A stretch of DNA of 64,000 nt from BOG-908 sp965199235 (GTDB taxonomy: Bacteria; Pseudomonadota; Alphaproteobacteria; Acetobacterales; Acetobacteraceae). Where the stretch lies: contig CBDAQU010000002.1 of the NCBI GenBank assembly GCA_965199235.1, positions 1,612,001-1,676,000 of the forward strand. Direction: 5' to 3'. Of this stretch, positions 58,273 through 64,000 are shown one piece after another. A program made the translations under genes and the position numbers. The stretch's first letter is position 1. Every line of letters begins with the position of its first letter. The notes below the pieces were generated by a model. The model saw nothing but the letters and a program-made list of their open reading frames with translations. It was not told where the DNA came from and ran no database searches.

Positions 58273-58356
58273 TCTTCCGGCCGGGCCTGCCGCCTCAAGG
58301 CCGAGCCTGCTGCGCCGGTCGCTTCGCGAGCCTTGAACCGGCGCCCGGCCGGAAGA
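58273..58356. repeat. 84-bp inverted repeat between a TPR gene and uvrB
   Basis: TCTTCCGGCCGGGC (58273-58286) and its exact complement (58343-58356) are 56 bp apart, and inside them CAAGGC and GCCTTG also pair. It lies downstream of the minus-strand TPR gene and upstream of uvrB, so it could fold into a long GC-rich terminator-like stem or be a degenerate mobile repeat. Confidence 0.5.
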
Positions 58357-58464
58357 GCGGCTTGATATCGACAAGGACGAAGTCCGCACATTCGAGGAGG
58401 ATCCGGCTTGGCCTAGAGGCGGACCGCTGCTCGGGAAGAACATTGCGGATCGAAGACAGACAAA

Positions 58465-59847
58465 TCAACGGACGGTCTTCCGAAGCTCCCCGGCAACAGC
58501 CTCCACCACAGGCCCCCACTCCGCCGGCCGGTCCTGCCGGAACAGCCGCAGCGTCGGATACCAGGGAGAGTCCTGCCGATCCAGCAGCCAACGCCAATCT
58601 GCGGGCTCAGGCACCAGAACCCACGCCGCCACGCCAAGCGACCCCGCCAGATGCACCACTGCCGTATCGACCGCGATGACCAGATCCAGGGCATGCATGG
58701 CCGCGCCGGTCTCAGAGAAATCGGCCAGTTCCTGCGACAGATCGGTAAAGTTGGCCAGCGTCGCCACGAACCGCCTGTCTTCCTCCGGAAACGGCTTTTG
58801 CAGCCCGAAGAAATCCACGCCCTGGACCGCCAGGATCGGTGCCAGAACCTCCATCCGAACGGAACGCCGCGCGTTGTTGGGATGGGTCGGGCGCCCAGAC
58901 CAGGCCAGTCCGACGCGCATCCGCCGCGCAGGCTGCAACGCATCCAGCCGTTCCTGCCAATGGGCTACCCGGCTCGGGTCCATGCTCAGATAAGGTATGG
59001 GCGCAGGAATCGTCGCCAACTCGGTGTTGAAGATCTGTGGCAGGCTGGACAGCAGCACATAGGCGTCGTGCGGCGGCGCATCGGCCCAACTCGGGAAATG
59101 CGCGTCGATGTCGGGATGCCGCCCGAGCAGCGCCGTCACCTCCGGACCCCAGCCGACCACCAGCTTGGGCACACGCTGCTTCACCCACGGGAGGTAGCGG
59201 GCAAACTGCATCATGTCGCCAAAGCCCTGGTCGGCAACCAGCAGCAACGTGCCGCAAGGCAGGTTCATGCCGTTCCACGGCGCGGCGGTCATCCTCGGCA
59301 ACGTGCCGCGTGCCTGGTCCAGCTTGTTGCGCCAGGCATACTCCATCCACCCCGGCGGATACTCGCCGTAGGACAGCAGAAGCTCCCCCAGCCCCATATG
59401 CGCCGCAGGATTTTCAGGATCGCGCGCCAGCGCCTCCCGATAGCGCAGCGAAGCATGGTCGCGCTCGCCTCGCGAAAGGTGAGCCAACGCCAGCTCCACA
59501 CGATGCGGGCCGCTATCGGGGCTATGCCGGACGGCCTCCAACCCGGATGCCAACGCCTCGTCCAGCATGGTCTTGCTGCGATATAGCGAGCACAGGTTCA
59601 GGTGCCAGTTGCCCACGTTGGGCTGGCCCGCCAAGGCCTGCTTCAGCAGCTCGATCGCCTCGTCCGTCCGACCTTCCTGGCCGAATATCCCGCCCATCAA
59701 CCCGAGCGCGCCAGGCAGGCCCGGTGTAGCCACCAGCAGGTCCCTGCAAATGCCGACAGCCTCGTTGACGCGACGCAGCTTCGCGGCGTTCAGCGCGCGG
59801 GCCAGCGCCTGTTCGACGGTTTCCTTCTGGCTTGAACTGTCCGACAT
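58465..59847 (-). CDS. TPR protein with glycosyltransferase-9/41-like C-terminal domain
   Basis: A 460-aa protein. The N-terminal half contains about five TPR repeats (for instance AKLRRVNEAVGICRDLL, TDEAIELLKQALAGQPN, ASLRYREALARDPENPAAH). The C-terminal half has GTLLLVADQGFGDMMQFARY, RRMRVGLAWSGRPTHPNN and LDLVIAVDTAVVHLAGSLG, the nucleotide-sugar binding pattern shared by ADP-heptose and O-GlcNAc-type transferases. It may glycosylate a surface protein or act as a scaffold. ATG at 59847 has CAGGA upstream. Confidence 0.85.
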   Translation of the reverse strand: MSDSSSQKETVEQALARALNAAKLRRVNEAVGICRDLLVATPGLPGALGLMGGIFGQEGRTDEAIELLKQALAGQPNVGNWHLNLCSLYRSKTMLDEALASGLEAVRHSPDSGPHRVELALAHLSRGERDHASLRYREALARDPENPAAHMGLGELLLSYGEYPPGWMEYAWRNKLDQARGTLPRMTAAPWNGMNLPCGTLLLVADQGFGDMMQFARYLPWVKQRVPKLVVGWGPEVTALLGRHPDIDAHFPSWADAPPHDAYVLLSSLPQIFNTELATIPAPIPYLSMDPSRVAHWQERLDALQPARRMRVGLAWSGRPTHPNNARRSVRMEVLAPILAVQGVDFFGLQKPFPEEDRRFVATLANFTDLSQELADFSETGAAMHALDLVIAVDTAVVHLAGSLGVAAWVLVPEPADWRWLLDRQDSPWYPTLRLFRQDRPAEWGPVVEAVAGELRKTVR

Positions 59848-60002
59848 GGTCCTGGCCGTACCTTCAATACGGCAGCGTTCTAGACGCCCCGACAAGTCAC
59901 GGCCAGCCATGCCGAACGATGGGACGGGCCATGGTGGCGCGGCAGGCACAGTGCCGTCATCGAGGGTAGCACGGCTGTCCCAGCCATCCCTATCCTGCGC
60001 GC

Positions 60003-60755
60003 ATGTCCCACCCCTCCCTGTATCTGCTCCTGATTGCCGCCGCGCTGGTCGCCGGCGCCCAGAACGCCCTGGCGGGCGGCGGCTCCTTCATCACCTTTCC
60101 AGCGCTCCTGCTGTTCGGCATGGGTGCGAGGGCCGCAAACGTCACCTCTACGGTCGCGCTGTTTCCTGGCCAGGTCGCCACCGGGCTGACCGGCCGCCGG
60201 CATGTTTCAGGGGCTGAGAGCCTCAGCTTCCGTACGCTCGTCATCGTCAGCCTCATCGGCGGGGTCTGCGGAGCGCTTCTCCTGCTCGCAACCCCGGAGA
60301 GCTTTTTCGAGCGGCTGGTGCCCTTCCTGGTGCTGTTCGCAACCGCGGTGTTCGCCTGGGGCAGCTTTCGCCGGCCGTCCTCTGCCAAGACGCATCTCCC
60401 GCCGGCGGGCGCGGGCGCGGCGCAATTCGCAATCGCCGTCTATGGCGGCTATTTCGGCGGCGGCATCGGCATGCTGATGCTCGCAGCACTCACCCTGGCC
60501 GGCCTGCCGGTGCGTCAGGCTGGCGCCACGAAGAACGTGCTGGCTGCTGTGATGAACGCGTCCGCGGTCGCGATCTTCGCCTTCTCACGCGATGTGCAGT
60601 GGAGCGCGGCGCTGGCCGTGGCCGTGGGGGCCATCATCGGCGGACAGGCCGGCGCCTGGCTGATGCTGAGGGTGGACGAGCGAAGGTTGCGGTTCGCCGT
60701 GGTGCTGATCGGCGTCGTGCTAACGGTAGCCCTGTTCGTTCGGGCCGACGGCTGA
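60003..60755 (+). CDS. TauE/SafE-family membrane permease
   Basis: A 250-aa membrane protein with eight predicted helices in two repeats. Family marks are LVAGAQNALAGGGSFITFPA with the Gly-rich turn, and the related FAIAVYGGYFGGGIGMLMLA in the second half. TauE/SafE proteins are thought to export sulfur-containing organic anions such as sulfite or sulfoacetate, but the substrate varies. No sulfonate-degradation genes are nearby. ATG at 60003; monocistronic. Confidence 0.9.
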   Translation: MSHPSLYLLLIAAALVAGAQNALAGGGSFITFPALLLFGMGARAANVTSTVALFPGQVATGLTGRRHVSGAESLSFRTLVIVSLIGGVCGALLLLATPESFFERLVPFLVLFATAVFAWGSFRRPSSAKTHLPPAGAGAAQFAIAVYGGYFGGGIGMLMLAALTLAGLPVRQAGATKNVLAAVMNASAVAIFAFSRDVQWSAALAVAVGAIIGGQAGAWLMLRVDERRLRFAVVLIGVVLTVALFVRADG

Positions 60756-60800
60756 GTTATTGACGATCCCTGCCGTTTTAGGATGCGAAAACGTGCAGGG

Positions 60801-61772
60801 TTAGGGTAGGAGGACGGTGCTGCCCGTGGTCTTCCTGGCCTCGAGCGCCGTATGCGCCACGGCAGCGTCTCGAAGCGCAAAACTCTGGTGGACGCCGGCG
60901 TGCACCACTCCGCTGGCAATCACGCCGAACAGGTCGCTCGTTATAGTCTCCAGGTCGCTCCGCTTGGCCGTGTAGGTGGCCAGCGACGGTCGTGTCAGAA
61001 ACAGGCTGCCTTTCGCGCTCAACATCGAGGGATCGACGGGCGGCACCGGGCCGGAGGCTGACCCGTAGGTGACCATCAAGCCGAGCGGAGCCAGGCATTC
61101 CAGGCTGGCCTTGAACGTGTCTCGGCCGACACTGTCGTAGACGACCGGCACCATGGCGCCTCCCGTCAGACGCTTGACGTCTCCTGCGAGGGTTTCGGTG
61201 CCCACGATGACGTGCGTGGCTCCATTGTCATGGGCGAGCTCTGCCTTGGCTTCGGTCGAGACCACGCCGATGACCGTAACACCCAGGTGGCGCGCCCACT
61301 GGCACATAAGCAGCCCCACCCCCCCGGCAGCCGCATGGACCACGATCGTCTGGCCTGCACGCACCTTGTAGGTTGTGTGCAGCAGGTACTGTGCCGTCAT
61401 GCCCTTCAGCATGATGGAGGCTGCAATGTCGAAGGATATGGCCTCCGGCAGCCGGACGAGACGATCGGCCTGGATGACCCGGCTGTTGGCGTAGGCGCCA
61501 AGCGGGCCCGCATAGGCCACCCGGTCACCAACGGCCACATCGGCCACATCGGGCCCGATAGCGGTGACGATGCCCGCCCCTTCCTGCCCGATGATCGCTG
61601 GGAAACTCGGCACTTTATACTGGCCGATGCGGAAATACACGTCGATGTAGTTTAGCCCGATCGCCTTCTGCTCTATCAACGCCTCGCCAGGACCTGGTTC
61701 TGGTAGCGGAACGTCCTCCCACCGGAGCATGTCCGGGCCTCCATAGCCATGGATTCGGACTGCTTTGCTCAT
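60801..61772 (-). CDS. NADPH:quinone oxidoreductase (zinc-free MDR family)
   Basis: A 323-aa QOR1-type oxidoreductase. The GroES-like N-terminal part has PGPGEALIEQKAIGLNYIDV and GQEGAGIVTAIGPDVADVAV; the NADPH-binding site is VVHAAAGGVGLLMCQWARHL. Zinc ligands of alcohol dehydrogenases are missing, as expected. It reduces quinones by one electron. ATG at 61772 with AGGAG upstream; it overlaps the stop of the methyltransferase gene (ATGA), so the two are coupled. Confidence 0.92.
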   Translation of the reverse strand: MSKAVRIHGYGGPDMLRWEDVPLPEPGPGEALIEQKAIGLNYIDVYFRIGQYKVPSFPAIIGQEGAGIVTAIGPDVADVAVGDRVAYAGPLGAYANSRVIQADRLVRLPEAISFDIAASIMLKGMTAQYLLHTTYKVRAGQTIVVHAAAGGVGLLMCQWARHLGVTVIGVVSTEAKAELAHDNGATHVIVGTETLAGDVKRLTGGAMVPVVYDSVGRDTFKASLECLAPLGLMVTYGSASGPVPPVDPSMLSAKGSLFLTRPSLATYTAKRSDLETITSDLFGVIASGVVHAGVHQSFALRDAAVAHTALEARKTTGSTVLLP

Positions 61773-62239
61773 CGAGTCTCCTGAGCCGCGACTGGCGAGC
61801 AATCCTGCTCGAGCGCCAGTAGCCATCGTTTGGTGGACAGTCCGTCGCCGCCAGAATAGCCGCCTAGGCCGGTTGCAGCGACGACGCGATGGCACGGTAT
61901 GATGATCGGCAGCGGGTTGGCGCCATTTGCCCCGCCGATTGCCTGCGCGCACCCTCCTACCTGCCTGGCCAACGCGCCGTAGGAGACAGTGCGGCCATAG
62001 GGAATGTCTATCAACGCCTGCCAGACACGCTGCCGAAATGCCGGCCCTGCTGGCGCAAGAGGCAGGTCGAACCGTTGAAGCATTCCGTCGAAATAGGCGT
62101 TCATCTGCTCACGCGCCCGCTGAAGCAGCGTCGTCGGCGTCTGATCGCGGCCAAAACCCCAATCCACAGCGACGAGTGCGCCGCCTTCCTCAGACAAGGT
62201 CAACGCGCCCAGCGGCGAGTGGAACGAGAGCTGCGGCAT
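61769..62239 (-). CDS. ogt: Methylated-DNA--protein-cysteine methyltransferase
   Basis: A 156-aa suicide repair protein that takes alkyl groups from O6-alkylguanine onto C116 in IIPCHRVV. DNA-binding helix FRQRVWQALIDIPYGRTVSY and the following GALARQVGGCAQAIGGANG are conserved. The N-terminal domain is short as in Ogt; no Ada-type regulatory domain is present. ATG at 62239 follows an ideal AAGGAGG. It is translationally coupled with the quinone oxidoreductase, which suggests a joint response to electrophile stress. Confidence 0.93.
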   Translation of the reverse strand: MPQLSFHSPLGALTLSEEGGALVAVDWGFGRDQTPTTLLQRAREQMNAYFDGMLQRFDLPLAPAGPAFRQRVWQALIDIPYGRTVSYGALARQVGGCAQAIGGANGANPLPIIIPCHRVVAATGLGGYSGGDGLSTKRWLLALEQDCSPVAAQETR

Positions 62240-62315
62240 GCGTCCTCCTTCTACGCGCCGCCCGTCACGAAGACCAGACCTGCACTGGCTTGGCTTTCTG
62301 CTCACCCGCGCGCAC

Positions 62316-62684
62316 ATGAAGCCTGCATCAATGGCGAGGTCGCAATTGGATTTGCCCAAAGCCGACGACCCTGCTTTGTTCTTCGACTTCCATGTGTTCG
62401 TCTGCACCAATCGCCGTCCTGACGGCCATAATCGTGGCAGTTGCGCGGCCGGCGGTTCAGAGCGATTGCGTGATTACATGAAGGCGCGGGCAAAGGAACT
62501 CGGCTTGGCCAAGGTTCGCGTGAACAGCGCCGGATGCCTGGATCGGTGCGAGCAGGGGCCCTGTGTCGTCGTCTACCCGTCTGGCATCTGGTATCGCGTC
62601 ACGTCACCGGCTGACATCGACCGAGTCTTGGACGACCATTTCATCGGCGGCGAGCGCGCCCGCGACCTGATGATAGACCGGTGA
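62316..62684 (+). CDS. Thioredoxin-like [2Fe-2S] ferredoxin
   Basis: A 122-aa protein with the thioredoxin-like ferredoxin fold. The cluster cysteines are in FVCTNRRPDGHNRGSCA (C-x12-C) and NSAGCLDRCEQGPCVVVYP (C-x3-C plus one more). The final part, DIDRVLDDHFIGGERARDLM, is typical of the family. It probably moves electrons or holds a cluster for an unidentified partner. ATG at 62316 or 62331 can serve as start; similarity begins at FHVFVCTN. Its stop overlaps the mnmE start (GTGA). Confidence 0.88.
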   Translation: MKPASMARSQLDLPKADDPALFFDFHVFVCTNRRPDGHNRGSCAAGGSERLRDYMKARAKELGLAKVRVNSAGCLDRCEQGPCVVVYPSGIWYRVTSPADIDRVLDDHFIGGERARDLMIDR

Positions 62685-63976
62685 ACTTCGTCAGACCCGT
62701 GGTCGGCGACACGGTGTTCGCCCTGGCCAGCGGCGTCGGCCGCAGCGCCATTGCAATCGTCCGGGTTTCGGGCCCGCATTGCAGCCAGATAGTGGGCGGG
62801 ATGTGCCGCTTGCCACCTCCACGAAGCGCGCGCCTCCGAGAGCTGCACCGCAACGGAGAGGTTTTGGACCGGGCGCTCGTGCTGTGGTTTCCCGCCCCGG
62901 GGAGTTATACCGGCGAAGATTCTGCGGAGCTTCACGTGCATGGTGGCCAGGCTATTCTGGAAGCAGTCACCGACGCTCTTATGGATGCCGGCGCCCGGCC
63001 CGCCGAGCCCGGAGAATTTACGCGCCGTGCGTTTCTCGCCGGCAAACTGGACCTTCTCGAGGCCGAGGCGGTGGCGGACCTGATCGACGCCGACACCCCT
63101 CAGCAAAGGGCGCAGGCGTTGCGCCAACTCAGCGGCGAGCAAGGCCGTCTGTTGCACGACTGGTCATCCCGTCTGTTGCACAGCCTGGCGCTGCAGGAGG
63201 CACTGATCGATTTTTCCGAGGAGGAATTGCCGGCTATCGAGGCAGACCTGCTCGACGGCTTGAAGGGCCTTCAGGGCGAGTTGCGTCAGCACGTTGCACT
63301 GGCCAGGCTTGGCGAGCGATTGCGGCGGGGGTTGGTGTTCACCATCGCCGGGCCACCCAACGTTGGAAAGTCGTCCTTGCTGAACAGTCTTGCGCGCCGA
63401 GAAGCGTCCATTGTTTCAGCCATGCCAGGGACCACGCGCGACCTCGTCTCGGTCGACATGATATTCGACGGCATTCCCGTCACGTTGGTCGATACGGCCG
63501 GCATTCGCGATGCCGATGACGACGTTGAAGCAGAGGGCGTCAGACGCGCCCGCGACCAGGCCGCGCGATCGGACATGGTGATCGAAGTGGTTGAGGCGGC
63601 AGGATGCGAAGCCGCCGTGGCCGATATTGGCCGCCTGTTCGTCGCCAATAAAATCGACCTGGCGCCGACCCCTCCTGGCTTCTTAGGGGTCAGTGTGCGA
63701 ACAGGAGCCGGACTGGGTGAACTGTCACGTCAGTTGAACTCGGCTGCTCGACGATTGGCGGGGGCGGGCACGTCGGCGATGTTCAATCGGGCGCGCCATG
63801 CTGCCTCGCTTGGCGAGGCAGCAACGGCCGTAAGCGCCGCCCTCGCGTGCGACAATGCCGAAATGCGGGCCGAAGAGCTTCGTTTGGCCATACAGTCGCT
63901 TGGCCGTATCAACGGCCAGGTGGATACCGAGGACATGCTGAACCTGGTATTCAGCAGTTTCTGCATCGGCAAGTAG
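62681..63976 (+). CDS. mnmE: tRNA uridine-5-carboxymethylaminomethyl modification GTPase MnmE
   Basis: A 431-aa GTPase that with MnmG installs the cmnm5 group at the wobble U34 of several tRNAs. The N-terminal folate-binding domain has VGDTVFALASGVGRSAIAIV and PAPGSYTGEDSAELHVHGG, the central helical part holds the G domain (P-loop AGPPNVGKSSLLNSL, switch TPGTTRD-like MPGTTRDLV, G3 DTAGIRDADD, NKID), and the C-terminus is the catalytic FCIGK (427-431). GTG start overlaps the ferredoxin stop. mnmG follows after 4 bp. Confidence 0.97.
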   Translation: MNFVRPVVGDTVFALASGVGRSAIAIVRVSGPHCSQIVGGMCRLPPPRSARLRELHRNGEVLDRALVLWFPAPGSYTGEDSAELHVHGGQAILEAVTDALMDAGARPAEPGEFTRRAFLAGKLDLLEAEAVADLIDADTPQQRAQALRQLSGEQGRLLHDWSSRLLHSLALQEALIDFSEEELPAIEADLLDGLKGLQGELRQHVALARLGERLRRGLVFTIAGPPNVGKSSLLNSLARREASIVSAMPGTTRDLVSVDMIFDGIPVTLVDTAGIRDADDDVEAEGVRRARDQAARSDMVIEVVEAAGCEAAVADIGRLFVANKIDLAPTPPGFLGVSVRTGAGLGELSRQLNSAARRLAGAGTSAMFNRARHAASLGEAATAVSAALACDNAEMRAEELRLAIQSLGRINGQVDTEDMLNLVFSSFCIGK

Positions 63977-63980
63977 TGTA

Positions 63981-64000
63981 ATGGACACGAGCTTCGACGT
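63981..64000 (+). CDS. mnmG: tRNA modification enzyme MnmG, 5' end only
   Basis: Only the first codons are in the window: ATG at 63981 reads MDTSFD, which fits the short lead before the FAD-binding motif of MnmG (GidA). It starts 4 bp after the mnmE stop, the usual order in alphaproteobacteria, where rsmG, parA and parB normally follow. Confidence 0.7.

Overview
This is a GC-rich chromosomal window from an alphaproteobacterium, most likely in or near the Acetobacteraceae. The order hemE-hemH-(HAD)-hemJ-rho, with mnmE running into mnmG at the right edge and a PPDK-regulator (RP001-type) gene divergent from hemE, is the classical alphaproteobacterial origin-proximal layout. The class III-like PHA locus, the yqeY-dnaG-rpoD cluster and the GlfT-like glycosyltransferases point the same way; the family is an inference from gene content and style.

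Left part (1-25 kb) is mixed housekeeping and accessory DNA: a DUF4130-UdgX uracil-DNA-binding fusion, pdxH divergent from fabI, aroC, a pair of translationally coupled galactofuranosyltransferase-like enzymes, and a probably iron-regulated operon (OprB porin, exported beta-propeller, Tat-exported DyP peroxidase) preceded by a Fur-like box and followed by a tiny His-rich duplicated peptide. Then come a PHA locus (phaR divergent from phaE-like and phaC), a SHOCT protein, a tannase-family esterase, an ABC-F ATPase, ndk, dadA and three exported proteins. Two repeat families lie here: a nested 55-bp palindrome (three copies in the window, two inside a conserved element of about 115 bp) and a 28-bp hairpin (two copies).

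26-29.6 kb holds the most unusual locus: two overlapping genes for a membrane protein with two Rossmann/TrkA-N-like domains, a RyR domain and a C-terminal SLOG-like domain, and a partner with an N-terminal TIR domain, a membrane helix and a likely periplasmic NTF2-like domain. It looks like a nucleotide-signal sensing/effector (conflict or immunity) system.

30-38 kb is a minus-strand block tsaE-addB-yqeY-dnaG-rpoD, with dnaG apparently starting at CTG in a 4-nt overlap with yqeY, and strong nested hairpins after rpoD. 38-46 kb has a ferredoxin-NADP reductase, lolA-like gene, the PPDK regulator, a candidate oriC (41339-41640) and the coupled haem genes hemE-hemH-HAD-hemJ followed by rho.

46-64 kb carries rlmN, an IalB-like protein, RNA and small-molecule methyltransferases, a TIGR02300 zinc-ribbon protein, an AT-richer polytopic membrane protein beside tRNA-Met(CAU), a marR-ompR-envZ-type operon, uvrB, a TPR glycosyltransferase-like protein, a TauE/SafE permease, a quinone oxidoreductase-ogt pair, a thioredoxin-like ferredoxin, mnmE and the first codons of mnmG. 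No rRNA, CRISPR array, intact insertion sequence or prophage was seen.
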